DNA of 64,000 nucleotides from positions 1 through 64,000 of IMG/VR virus record IMGVR_UViG_3300025012_000079. One strand, given 5' to 3'. A program made the translations under genes and the position numbers. Numbering within the stretch: the first letter of the stretch is position 1; each line of letters begins with the position of its first letter. The stretch comes from a virus. The notes beneath the pieces are model-generated. The model was given only the letters and a program-made list of their open reading frames with translations, did no database searches and was not told the origin of the DNA. Below are positions 8,288 to 17,824 of the stretch, in pieces.

Positions 8288-8956
8288 ATGACTACTTTTA
8301 GTGAATTAAAAAGTAAAGCTGATGTTCTTGTTGCTGATCCTTCTTTGACTGCTTCTTTAGGTGGTTTTATTAATCAAGGAGTTTCTGAGATTGCAGGTGG
8401 AATGCCATCATTGTTAGATGGAATTGAGAATCCAATACCGAATGCACTTACTCCACCATTACCAGAATTATTTACTATAGGTACTGTAGCAACTTCAACT
8501 ACAGCTGCTTATGTAGCTATGCCTACTAATTTTCATCGAGATTTGCAGTTAGTAGTTTCGCCTACAGGAAGTGAGATTGATATAGCACATTCGTTTATTG
8601 AGTTTGCAGAAACTTATCCGCTGCTGAATAAGGCAGGAAGAATTTCTGAGGCTATTGAACACGGACGGAAATTATATTATCAAGGTATTCCTACAAGTGC
8701 TGAAACATTAACATTGCATTATTATAGAAAACCTGTTGATATGGTTCTTGATGCTGATGTTCCTGATGGAATTCCTTCTCATTTACATATATCTTTGTTA
8801 GTGAATTTTGCTGCATGGAAAGCTTGGGAACATATTGAAGATGGTATTGAGGGCGAAACACCAAATACTACTAGATTTAAAAACAGTTTTCTTAGTGCTA
8901 TGAGAACACTTGAATTAACAATTCCATCTTATACTCGTGGATTAGCTCTTAGGTAA
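8288..8956 (+). CDS. Head-tail adaptor-like structural protein
   Basis: 222 residues. The N-terminal helix (TTFSELKSKADVLV), the central VATSTTAAYVAMPTNFHRDL strand region and the helical C-terminus resemble phage adaptor/neck proteins of about this size that follow small zinc-finger proteins. There is no enzymatic motif. Together with the next two genes it probably forms the head-completion/neck module. Confidence 0.5.
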   Translation: MTTFSELKSKADVLVADPSLTASLGGFINQGVSEIAGGMPSLLDGIENPIPNALTPPLPELFTIGTVATSTTAAYVAMPTNFHRDLQLVVSPTGSEIDIAHSFIEFAETYPLLNKAGRISEAIEHGRKLYYQGIPTSAETLTLHYYRKPVDMVLDADVPDGIPSHLHISLLVNFAAWKAWEHIEDGIEGETPNTTRFKNSFLSAMRTLELTIPSYTRGLALR

Positions 8957-8960
8957 TGTT

Positions 8961-9920
8961 ATGAAACTTTCAATAATCAAGGGTTCTTCTGGATTACGAA
9001 CACAGCCAGATCCATCGCGTTCTCCATATTCTCAGGGACAAGGTGGATTTCCTGGACAACTAGGGCTGGTTGATCTTGCTGCTTGCATGAACATCGACAT
9101 TACTGATGGCAACATGATCATGCGGAGACGAGGAACTGTTAAGCGTGTTCCTGAGAATGCTCATTCAATTTATCAGATTGGCCAGTATTGTTTGTTCGTG
9201 ATAGATAATGGTTTGTGGTTACTTAAGCCAGGGTTTTCTGGGTATGTGCAGATTGCTACCATTACGCCTGCTCCGGTCTGTTGTGAAGTGGTGGACGGTA
9301 TTGGTTATTGGAGCAATGGAATACAGAAAGGCAAGATTGTAAATGGAGTTAATCAGCTTTGGGTAAAAGCAGCAACAGTTTATTCTAACAATCAAACAAG
9401 AATATATGAAGACCCGCCGACTGGGAATATTCTAGGATATTGGAATGGTCGAATGTATGTGGCTGGTATAGCTGAAGATCGAAAGATTGTCAGGTATTCA
9501 GAAGCATATGGTCCTGATCTGTTTGCTCCGGCAGATGGATACTTGTCGCTTGAATCTGCAGTAACGATGGTTCGTCCTGTCGATGGTGGGATTTATATTT
9601 CTGAATCAGATAAGACACATTTTGTTTCAGGAGATCAGTTAAAACCAGATTGGAAAGTGGTTGATAATCATCCTGCTTTGTCGTGGTCAAGCAAGCCAGC
9701 AGTTGGGGCAATGTCCATGGGCCAGGATGGAAATTATGTTTGGCAGCCTGGAGGTAAGACTGAGGTTGCTTTCTGGTTGACTAATCAAGGCATTATGTTC
9801 GGTGATGCATCAGGCAATGTAACAAACATTACGGAGGGAAAAATTAACTTGATTCCTCCTTATACATCAGGTGCGATCCTCATTGATGGATCAACCTTAC
9901 TCGCGCAGTTCATCAAATAA
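8961..9920 (+). CDS. Tail stabilisation protein-like, beta-propeller
   Basis: 319 residues built of repeating beta-strand blades, with an N-terminal DGNMIMRRRGTVKRV segment typical of P22 gp10-like stabilisation/tail hub proteins. No transmembrane segment or signal is seen. It follows the adaptor gene, as in many podoviruses. The assignment rests on motif memory and order. Confidence 0.5.
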   Translation: MKLSIIKGSSGLRTQPDPSRSPYSQGQGGFPGQLGLVDLAACMNIDITDGNMIMRRRGTVKRVPENAHSIYQIGQYCLFVIDNGLWLLKPGFSGYVQIATITPAPVCCEVVDGIGYWSNGIQKGKIVNGVNQLWVKAATVYSNNQTRIYEDPPTGNILGYWNGRMYVAGIAEDRKIVRYSEAYGPDLFAPADGYLSLESAVTMVRPVDGGIYISESDKTHFVSGDQLKPDWKVVDNHPALSWSSKPAVGAMSMGQDGNYVWQPGGKTEVAFWLTNQGIMFGDASGNVTNITEGKINLIPPYTSGAILIDGSTLLAQFIK

Positions 9921-9932
9921 AGGAGATGTACA

Positions 9933-10664
9933 ATGGCAATTCGGTTTAGCACAGGTTTACGCGACAAAATGTATGGTACAGGTCGGGCAACCATTCATGC
10001 AGCAAAAGCAGCAAACACGATCAGTTTTGACAATGCAACCGGCGAGATTCGGGATTCTGGCAATGGTCTGCTGACCGCAGGCTTTCTTGTTGGCGATCTG
10101 GTCAAGGCATTTGGTACGGCTAATAACAATACCACGTTCACCATCACTGCTGCTTTAGCTGGCGCATTGACCGTTACTCCGGCACCGACTACGGAAGCAG
10201 CGGGTACGATCTTTGCTATCGTTGCAGCCTCTGGTGGAGCACTTCGTGATATTATGCGGAATTTCGTAATGCGTGAGTATTCCGGTTCACAACCTGTTAC
10301 CGCAGATGCCGCTGTCGGAACTGCGACACTACTGGTAGAATATACTAACAACGGCGGGACGTTTGCTCATGGTGCTGCTGCAAATGGATTGAACTTTGAT
10401 GTCTCGTCTGCTGGTGTTATCACGACTGCTGCTGCAGAGACTCCTAAAGGTACTGGGCTTGCAAATGGTACTGCTGGTTGGATTCGACTTTGTGCTAATC
10501 CCGCCGATAATGGCCTTCTCTCAACGACTCTTCCGAGAATTGATATGTCGGTCGGCACGACTTCAGGAGTTGACGCTTTGGTTGCCACGACTGCAATCCA
10601 GTTGGGCAAGACCTATTACCTCAACTCCGGTTCGTTCACCTTCCCGTATCAGTATGGGGTGTAA
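9933..10664 (+). CDS. Virion structural protein
   Basis: 243 residues behind AAAGGAGATG. Ala/Thr/Gly-rich beta protein with a segment ITAALAGALTVTPAPTTEAAG resembling the repeated domain of phage tail/decoration proteins that begin MAIRFSTGLRD. GC content is higher than in flanking genes, consistent with strong expression or modular origin. No catalytic motif. Confidence 0.55.
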   Translation: MAIRFSTGLRDKMYGTGRATIHAAKAANTISFDNATGEIRDSGNGLLTAGFLVGDLVKAFGTANNNTTFTITAALAGALTVTPAPTTEAAGTIFAIVAASGGALRDIMRNFVMREYSGSQPVTADAAVGTATLLVEYTNNGGTFAHGAAANGLNFDVSSAGVITTAAAETPKGTGLANGTAGWIRLCANPADNGLLSTTLPRIDMSVGTTSGVDALVATTAIQLGKTYYLNSGSFTFPYQYGV

Positions 10665-10667
10665 TCC

Positions 10668-11108
10668 ATGAGCGCTTCTCAATTTGCAGTATTCCACACA
10701 TTCAAGAACAGGTTAGGACAGAAGCTCATTGACCTCGACAGTGACGATATTCGGTGCGCTCTCATTGCTTCGTCCTGGACCCCCGATTTGGCGGCACACG
10801 CAAACTGGGCGGATATCTCTGCAAATGAGATTTCCAAGGATGGGTACACGGCTGGTGGCCTTGCGGTAACGAATGAGTCTTGGACAAATTCAGCAGGAAC
10901 GCAGACGTGGGACTGTGACGACCCAACCTGGACTGCAGGGGCTTCGGGGATTGCTGCTCGGTATGCTGTGTTCTACGACAACACCGATGCGAATAAAACC
11001 TTAATTTCTTACAGCCTTCTCGACACCACACCGGCAGACCACAGTGTTACCAGCGGGCAGGTATTTTTGATTACGTTGCCCGCTACTGGAATTTTCCAAA
11101 TGGCATAA
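10668..11108 (+). CDS. Virion structural protein
   Basis: 146 residues, closely spaced after the previous gene. It carries a pattern seen in common phage structural proteins: LIASSWTPD near the start, GYTAGGLAV mid-protein and ARYAVFYDN near residue 100. Probably a tail or fibre-associated protein. The exact role is not known. Confidence 0.55.
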   Translation: MSASQFAVFHTFKNRLGQKLIDLDSDDIRCALIASSWTPDLAAHANWADISANEISKDGYTAGGLAVTNESWTNSAGTQTWDCDDPTWTAGASGIAARYAVFYDNTDANKTLISYSLLDTTPADHSVTSGQVFLITLPATGIFQMA

Positions 11109-11117
11109 GAGGGTCTG

Positions 11118-12497
11118 ATGGGGCACAGATATTGGAGGATATATATAACTGCTGTCGTAGGAAGTTATTCTGCCATTGCGGAGGTGGAACTGCGTGAGAG
11201 CGTAGGAGGGGCGGACCAGACTGGCGCAGGGACTGCCTCTGCAATCAGCTCCTCGGGCGGTGCCGCTGCCAATGCTGTTGATGATAACACGACGACCTAC
11301 TGGCAGACCGCAGCGAAGACAATCGTGCTTTTGCCCCACTGGTGGAAGTATGATTTCGGCAGCGGTGTAGAAAAAGCCTTGCTTGAGGTGTCAATAACTC
11401 CAAGATCAACGGACTACAACCGCGCTCCCGCAGGGTTCAGCATTGACTGGAGTGATGACAATGTAAACTGGGAAACCGCTGCCTCATTCACTCATACATG
11501 GGTCAATGCCTCCGCGCAGGTCTTTTCTTGGATACCTGCCATTACCCCTGCAACTGCTGACTTAACGTTATCCGGGAACATCCCTGCAACTGCTGTCGCT
11601 CCGTCAACCGAAGACGTAACCATTACAACCGGGACCCCTGTAGCGACAACAGGGGTCGCTGTTTATCCCTCTTCAGAGGAACTTGTATTTACCGGGCAGA
11701 CTCCGACTGTTTCGGTTGACGTTTCGCCCCGCCCATCAACGGGGCTGATGCGGATTACCGCGCAGACTCCGCTTATCGAACAGTTCATGGAGATTGCCGG
11801 GACGACTCCGAATATGCGGGGGGCTTTCTTATTTGCCGATACCGTAGAGTTTTCCGGCAACACGGCGCAGATGCAGGGGGATTGGGCGTTTGTCTATCCG
11901 CACGACTTCGCCGGGGAGACTCCTGCTTCGGCTGGTGTATTTGAGTTCGGCATGGAAATCTCAGGGGAAACGCCTGCCTCGACCGGCGCGTTCGTCCTTG
12001 AGGAAATCCAGTATGCCGACTTCATGGGCAATACTCCGGTTATGCAAGGAGCTTTTGAATTTGGTGCTGAGTTTTCTGGTAAGACTCCAGTCATGCAAGG
12101 AGCGTTTGAGTTAGAAGAAGAAAACTGGGGATCATTCTCTGGCAAGTCTCCAGCAATGTTGGGCAGTTTTGATATTGAACAAGCGATAAACTTTGCAGGT
12201 TTTTCTCCTGCAATGGAAGGTGCGTTCACTGGTGATTATGAACAGTATGGATCTTTCTCTGGAACGACTCCTGCTATGGATGGATCGTTTGATTTTCTTG
12301 TCAGTGAATTTTCATTCTCTGGACTAACTCCTGAAATGGATGGTGCGTTTGTTATTGGAGAAGAAACAACAATGGTTTTCTCTGGTAATACTCCACCATC
12401 TGTAGGTGAATTTTTTATTGGAGTTGATTTGCCAACAGATTTTACTACAACCTCAGACGAAATAATCAGATATAGGCGCGGATATGACAACGGTTAA
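11118..12497 (+). CDS. Discoidin-like tail protein with FSGxTPxMxGAF repeats
   Basis: 459 residues. Residues 1-140 read as an F5/8 type C (discoidin) carbohydrate-binding domain: YWRIYITAVVGSYSAIAEV, then a DNTTTYWQT segment. The rest is an array of about 18-24-residue repeats of the form FSGxTPxMxGAF separated by variable linkers, at least eleven copies. It is likely a fibre or adhesin. GC-rich codons give way to AT-rich codons at about nt 12020-12040, in the middle of the repeats, which suggests recombination through the array. Confidence 0.6.
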   Translation: MGHRYWRIYITAVVGSYSAIAEVELRESVGGADQTGAGTASAISSSGGAAANAVDDNTTTYWQTAAKTIVLLPHWWKYDFGSGVEKALLEVSITPRSTDYNRAPAGFSIDWSDDNVNWETAASFTHTWVNASAQVFSWIPAITPATADLTLSGNIPATAVAPSTEDVTITTGTPVATTGVAVYPSSEELVFTGQTPTVSVDVSPRPSTGLMRITAQTPLIEQFMEIAGTTPNMRGAFLFADTVEFSGNTAQMQGDWAFVYPHDFAGETPASAGVFEFGMEISGETPASTGAFVLEEIQYADFMGNTPVMQGAFEFGAEFSGKTPVMQGAFELEEENWGSFSGKSPAMLGSFDIEQAINFAGFSPAMEGAFTGDYEQYGSFSGTTPAMDGSFDFLVSEFSFSGLTPEMDGAFVIGEETTMVFSGNTPPSVGEFFIGVDLPTDFTTTSDEIIRYRRGYDNG

Positions 12498-12981
12498 AGT
12501 TAATCTTAGAAATGGGGCAGTTACTCAGCATTCATATCCTGCTGCTTTCAACTCGTTTACCATGTTTGAAGGCAGACCATTAGGTGCAAGTCCTGATGGA
12601 ATATTTACTTTGGATGGTGGGTTGAAAGATGTTTATACTACCACTTCGGATGAACGAAGCATTTCGGCTTGGTTTGAACTTGGACCATCTCAACTTGGTG
12701 ATGATCATGTGAAGCAGGGCAGAAAGTTATATCTTGGAGGAGAATTTACTGGAAGTATGACAATCAAGGTGGATACCCCCAAGGCGTACGTTCCGACTAT
12801 GACTTATACTGTGACTCCAAGAGATACAACTCTCGTACAGCATACACTTGAAGTTCCTATAAGTAGCAAGCAGAAAGATGAATACTGGAAGATTACAGTC
12901 GCTAATGTTGCTGGGTCTGACTTTTCGATAGACTTTATTGATGGAATTTTTGTTCTGGTCAATCGTAGGCATGGTTTATGA
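12484..12981 (+). CDS. Tail-associated structural protein
   Basis: 165 residues overlapping the previous gene by 14 nt and the next by 4 nt. All-beta predicted, with no enzymatic motif. Its neighbours and size suggest a tail accessory or fibre-attachment protein. No family is recognised with confidence. Confidence 0.5.
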   Translation: MTTVKVNLRNGAVTQHSYPAAFNSFTMFEGRPLGASPDGIFTLDGGLKDVYTTTSDERSISAWFELGPSQLGDDHVKQGRKLYLGGEFTGSMTIKVDTPKAYVPTMTYTVTPRDTTLVQHTLEVPISSKQKDEYWKITVANVAGSDFSIDFIDGIFVLVNRRHGL

Positions 12982-14435
12982 ACAAGAATTGGGATGAGAT
13001 TCGAGGTAAGGCTGAGCGGGAACAAAATGTTCCAACGAAGAATTTTACTCATGACGGCACTCAGTACGCCTTGACCGGCGATCACGAACGGGCGCACTCT
13101 CATTTTCACGAAGCACGGGCGCACCTTGGCAAGATGAAGATGATCAACGTCAACAATCTTCCCATCATCTCAGGTATCAAATATTTTGATGATGGATCGG
13201 TAGCTACGTTCAAGGTCGTGCACGGCAAGGAAGATATTCACATCATTTCGCCAATGACACAACTGGGCGGTGAAGTTCCACCTGTACCAAAGAAGAGCGT
13301 TGATGAGGTTGAGAAGATTGTTCCGGTTATTAGGAGCGATGATAATCTGCACTGGATTGCTTGCCTATCTGGCACGTTTGAAGGGCCGTACTATTACTTC
13401 CCAAATATTCATGAGATACCGGCAACGGCGTTTGACGATAATGTCGAGGCCGATCTGGACAAACAACTCATTTCTGTTGGGGTCGATCTTATTGAAGATA
13501 GCATTGAACCCCCTGGATTGTTTTTCATCGCTCAGACCGGAATTATCCCTGATGAATATGAATGGGTAGACGGAGATTCAGGTGCAAGCGAGGTAATATC
13601 CCTGTTAGGGCAATCCTCGACAACGTGCGGGGGAGCAATGACCTGGTATGAATCTCTTACAGGTATCCACTCAAATTACAACACTCAAGACCTTCTGGTT
13701 CTTGGAACAGATATAGGCATCCCAAGTTATTCAAGCTCCACCGAAGATGTGAGGTCGAGAAAGTACATAACAAAATCTGGAGGCTCCGTGCCTCCCCCTC
13801 CGTGGACCGATACTTCCCTTGTCGATTCATTTTATTTTGACGATCCACTTTCATCTTTTAGCGAAGGCGATGATTGGATTAGAACGATAATTAATGAGAG
13901 TACAGTTCCTTGGAACTCTCAATATTCAGTAAGGATTGAGTTGGATGCATACGACAACCTTGCAGTCTGTTATAGGTATCATGCCTCTTCTTACTATTAT
14001 CACGGGGCAAGACCGTTTGAACCTTGTTCTGTCCCATTCCCCGACTACGATGTCTTGACGGAATCGATAACACACCAATATTGTGATTATTTCAGGGTTG
14101 ACACTTCAGTATTTCCTTTGCGCGAAGAGTCAGCAGACGCATATCCGCAGTATGAAGGCAACGGGTTGAAGTATTATGGGCCTGAAAACATGGCGGCTAT
14201 CACAGGTTTAATGGCGGCGGGGGTCAGGCAGTTCGACAACTTCAGCGACTATATGTACTGCTATGTCGGCCCTAATTCTGACAATGCGTTATCGACCACA
14301 CTATTTCCTTCTATTGATGGTTTGAGTCGGCACGAAATGTCAGGGGTTATGGGTATTTCTGACGCTGATCTTTTAGGCGTTTTATTTCAAGGTGAGATTT
14401 TCCTCGGTTTAATCAAATACGAGATAGAGGCATAA
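12978..14435 (+). CDS. Large hypothetical virion protein
   Basis: 485 residues. The His-rich N-terminal segment (about 24-50) contains GDHERAHSHFHEARAH, which could bind metal. The C-terminal half is Tyr/Asp-rich and beta-like. A PPPP run sits near residue 275. No family is recognised; position among tail genes suggests a virion protein. Confidence 0.5.
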   Translation: MNKNWDEIRGKAEREQNVPTKNFTHDGTQYALTGDHERAHSHFHEARAHLGKMKMINVNNLPIISGIKYFDDGSVATFKVVHGKEDIHIISPMTQLGGEVPPVPKKSVDEVEKIVPVIRSDDNLHWIACLSGTFEGPYYYFPNIHEIPATAFDDNVEADLDKQLISVGVDLIEDSIEPPGLFFIAQTGIIPDEYEWVDGDSGASEVISLLGQSSTTCGGAMTWYESLTGIHSNYNTQDLLVLGTDIGIPSYSSSTEDVRSRKYITKSGGSVPPPPWTDTSLVDSFYFDDPLSSFSEGDDWIRTIINESTVPWNSQYSVRIELDAYDNLAVCYRYHASSYYYHGARPFEPCSVPFPDYDVLTESITHQYCDYFRVDTSVFPLREESADAYPQYEGNGLKYYGPENMAAITGLMAAGVRQFDNFSDYMYCYVGPNSDNALSTTLFPSIDGLSRHEMSGVMGISDADLLGVLFQGEIFLGLIKYEIEA

Positions 14436-14436
14436 T

Positions 14437-16413
14437 ATGGCAGGATTAGGATACCCAGCAGACGACTACGTAACAGAAGACCCGTTGACTACAGAGGTCA
14501 CGCACAGCCTGGTGGCTGGCAGATTCGCGCTTTCACAAGATTATGCTGACCAGACATTCAGCACGGCACTAGGATATTTAGGAAGTGCAGGAGCAGGGAC
14601 TAGCGTTGACTTTAATTGGGGTCCACCATCTCCGATTACTATTGGCTCGCCAGCGGGCATATCAGGACTAGTGCCGATTACTCCAGTCAGTCCGACGATT
14701 ACACCAATTAACATTTCTCCAGTAATCTTTACTTCAACTGCTCCGGTACTTGAGGATTATGATATTATTCCTCTGAGTGTTCCTGAGTTTAATGTTCCGC
14801 TGCCGAACTTTTTTATACCAGCAGCGCCGACCACACTGCCACCAACCTTTACACAGACTCCACCGGCAGAACTGGCAATTAATCTTCCATCTGATGCAGA
14901 AATACCTGCAGCGCCACCTCTTCCAGTTCTCAGGGAAATCTTACCTCCTGATGAACCAGTATTTGCACTGCCTGAGTTTGCAGCAATCTTTCCAACTACT
15001 GATTTAACATCTCCTGATCTGGTCTATGTCTGGAATGAGGCGGCCTACGATACTGATTTCAATCGGATGCTGAGACTGAAGATTGAGGACGGGATTCTCA
15101 ACGGCGGCCAGGGAATGTTGCCGGAAGTCGAGCAGGCCATCTATGATCGAGCGATTACCCGGCTTGACGCGGAATTGCAGAAAAATGAATTGCTCGCCCT
15201 GAACGACTTCGCCTCCAGGGGTTCACGGCTCCCACAAGGAGCATTGGTTGCGAGATTGAGCGAGGCACAACTTCAGAGCGCGTTTGTCAGGGAGGATCTG
15301 ACCAGGGACATTATGGTCAAGTCCGCCGACCTCGCCTACCAGTATTCGACGTTCATCATCGACAAGGGCCTGGCGCTTGAGCAGTCATACATGACGTTAT
15401 TCAACAACGTCCAGCAGCGGGCCTTCGAGGCATCCAAGGTAACTCTTGAATTCCTCATTCAGGAATATGATATCCGGGTCAAAGCCTTCTCGGCGCGGCT
15501 GGAAGGGTACAAGACCGAAGCAGAGATTTTCAAAGCAAGATTACAGGCTGAACTTGCCAAGGCAGAACTTTACAAGGCAACCATCGAAGGAAGGAAACTT
15601 TCTATTGAGATGCAAGCCTTGACTGTTGATCTGTATGGTAAACAACTGGCTGCAATCGATACGATGTCGAAAATCTATCTTGCCAAAGTAGAAGGTCAGA
15701 AAGTCATTTCTGAAATTAATGGAATCAGAGTCGAGCAGTTCCGGGCATATGTTGAGGCATACAAAGCACAGATTGAGGGAGTTACTGCTGAGTACAATCT
15801 CTATCAGGCTAAGATTGCTGGAGAGTCTGAAAAAGCTAAGATGTATTCCTATCAAGTTGAGGGATACGGAAAAGTAGTTGAGGCATATAAGACTCGCAGT
15901 GAGATTGATGTTTCAGTACTTGATGCAAAAGTCAAGAAGAGTCAAGGTGAAGTTAATATCTTCATGGCTGAACTTGAAAAATATAAAACAGATATTTCAG
16001 CAAACGTCAGTCAAGCAGAAATTCAAGCTAAGGCTGAAGGATTGAAACTTCAGGTTTTTGATGGAGAGATTAAGAAATTTTCCTCGATTGTTGCTGCTTT
16101 AGTAGATAGTTATAAAGCTGAAACTTCAGTAGCAATAGCTAACTCAGAGATTCAGTTACGCTATGGTGATATGCTAGCGAGAATTGAGACAGCACAGGCT
16201 GAAATTAATGCAGAACTGATTAAGGCCAAGGCGCAGATTGCCAGTCAACTTGCAGCTGCGGCACTGTCCAGCGTTAGTGCAGGAGCCAACTTAGGCTATA
16301 GCCAGAGCAGAAGTGATAGCAGTGGCAAGAGTAAATCTTATGGTACTTCCGTATCTGATCAATATAGTTTCAGTCAGAGCATAACTGAACGCAACTGTTG
16401 TAATGGAGAATAA
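14437..16413 (+). CDS. Long coiled-coil virion protein
   Basis: 658 residues. Residues 40-200 are Pro/Thr-rich and extended. About 205-610 form an almost continuous charged helix with recurring VEAYKAQIEG-type repeats, ending in a Ser-rich tail and a CC pair. The architecture suggests a rod such as a tail needle, internal core or tape-like protein. In a podovirus an ejection or core role is plausible. Confidence 0.55.
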   Translation: MAGLGYPADDYVTEDPLTTEVTHSLVAGRFALSQDYADQTFSTALGYLGSAGAGTSVDFNWGPPSPITIGSPAGISGLVPITPVSPTITPINISPVIFTSTAPVLEDYDIIPLSVPEFNVPLPNFFIPAAPTTLPPTFTQTPPAELAINLPSDAEIPAAPPLPVLREILPPDEPVFALPEFAAIFPTTDLTSPDLVYVWNEAAYDTDFNRMLRLKIEDGILNGGQGMLPEVEQAIYDRAITRLDAELQKNELLALNDFASRGSRLPQGALVARLSEAQLQSAFVREDLTRDIMVKSADLAYQYSTFIIDKGLALEQSYMTLFNNVQQRAFEASKVTLEFLIQEYDIRVKAFSARLEGYKTEAEIFKARLQAELAKAELYKATIEGRKLSIEMQALTVDLYGKQLAAIDTMSKIYLAKVEGQKVISEINGIRVEQFRAYVEAYKAQIEGVTAEYNLYQAKIAGESEKAKMYSYQVEGYGKVVEAYKTRSEIDVSVLDAKVKKSQGEVNIFMAELEKYKTDISANVSQAEIQAKAEGLKLQVFDGEIKKFSSIVAALVDSYKAETSVAIANSEIQLRYGDMLARIETAQAEINAELIKAKAQIASQLAAAALSSVSAGANLGYSQSRSDSSGKSKSYGTSVSDQYSFSQSITERNCCNGE

Positions 16414-16414
16414 T

Positions 16415-17758
16415 ATGACACCTGAAGAGAAAAGAAAATTACTGTTAGATCAGGGATTTTCAAACACAGAAGACCTAGGGACAGATCGTCAACCAGTAGG
16501 ATTACAATATCTAGCTGCACCGGAAAATCAAACTGCTTCTTCTCTGCTTGGTCGTGGTGTTCGTAAGATAGGTGGGCCACTTGTATCTGGATTAGCAGGA
16601 ACTGCCATTGATACAGCTGCACTTATTCCTCGGGCACTTGAACGAGTTGGTAATAATATGTATCGAGGCTTTACTGGCCAGCCGGCAGATACAAGTCCTT
16701 TTGTGATGAATGCTACTACGCAAAGTTTTCTCAATGATGACAAGACAACTCCACTTAAAGACATTCCTGGGCAGGCATTTGCAGCAGATCCTAATGAAAT
16801 ATCAAGGGAGAAACAGAGAAGTCAATCAAAACTTTCTCAACTTTCAGATCGACCTATCACGCAGCCACAAAAACCAATATCACAAATTAATAATAGTAAT
16901 CCAGCTACTGATAATACTTCACCGAGCAGCATTCAGAAACCTGCCCAGTCTAACTTTTTGTATGCTGAAGATACAGAGAGAATGAATCGGTTAGGTGGAA
17001 TTAAGGAAATGCTCAGATCTCCGAATCCTGATATTAATTATTCTATGATGAAAGATGAAAAGACTGGTAAGTCTGTAGTCAGGGAAACTATTAATGGTTC
17101 AGGCAATAATAGTGCTCCTGCGCTTGAGCGTCCATTTGTCAGTGCAAAGAAGTTCAGACAGATTATAGGTTATGATGCTAATGAAAATCCAATATATAGT
17201 ACTGGAGCTGCAGAAATGGCTGCTGCTAATGCTGGAATAGTTAGTTACAACGCAGAACAGATGAATGGATATAATAATCGAAACAATGCTTGGGCAGCTG
17301 AAAATGGAACAGTTCCTCTTCAGAATGCTCAGACAAGTGAAGCAATTGCACATGCTAATGAAATACCATTAACAGGTAAATCATTACGTGATTATCAATC
17401 TGCACAGATTAAAAATATGGGAACTGGTGTAGATAAAGATAATTTTCTTAAAGTTGTTAATCAGGTTCCTTCTGGAGAAGTTGATCCAGCTACTGGAATG
17501 CAGAAGTTTATATCTGAAGAACAATTATATGATATAAGTGCTGGGAAGTTTATTAATCCAAGAAGACAACAAACAGGTCCGCAAAATGCTATACTTACTG
17601 ATCTGAATAGTGGACAAAAACCACAAATGATTTATGAGAAATATTTTTCTTCAATGCCTCATGAACAAGCAATTGCAACTCTTAATAGTATGCCTCCAGG
17701 AGAAGCGAGAAAGCAATTGGCAAAGATGCTTAATGACCGATGGAGTAGTGGTAATTAG
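16415..17758 (+). CDS. Hypothetical internal virion protein
   Basis: 447 residues. Two in-frame starts exist (16403 and 16415). The second is preferred because GGAGAATAAT lies immediately upstream and it no longer overlaps the previous gene. The protein has a hydrophobic Gly-rich stretch near 45-75 and a long Asn/Ser/Gln-rich middle. It precedes the giant polyvalent protein and is probably packaged and ejected with it. Confidence 0.5.
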   Translation: MTPEEKRKLLLDQGFSNTEDLGTDRQPVGLQYLAAPENQTASSLLGRGVRKIGGPLVSGLAGTAIDTAALIPRALERVGNNMYRGFTGQPADTSPFVMNATTQSFLNDDKTTPLKDIPGQAFAADPNEISREKQRSQSKLSQLSDRPITQPQKPISQINNSNPATDNTSPSSIQKPAQSNFLYAEDTERMNRLGGIKEMLRSPNPDINYSMMKDEKTGKSVVRETINGSGNNSAPALERPFVSAKKFRQIIGYDANENPIYSTGAAEMAAANAGIVSYNAEQMNGYNNRNNAWAAENGTVPLQNAQTSEAIAHANEIPLTGKSLRDYQSAQIKNMGTGVDKDNFLKVVNQVPSGEVDPATGMQKFISEEQLYDISAGKFINPRRQQTGPQNAILTDLNSGQKPQMIYEKYFSSMPHEQAIATLNSMPPGEARKQLAKMLNDRWSSGN

Positions 17759-17824
17759 TTATCGCTATACTTAATTAGTTTAATAAATGCACGTAAGTAA
17801 AAACTTTTCAGATGAGCGTGATAA

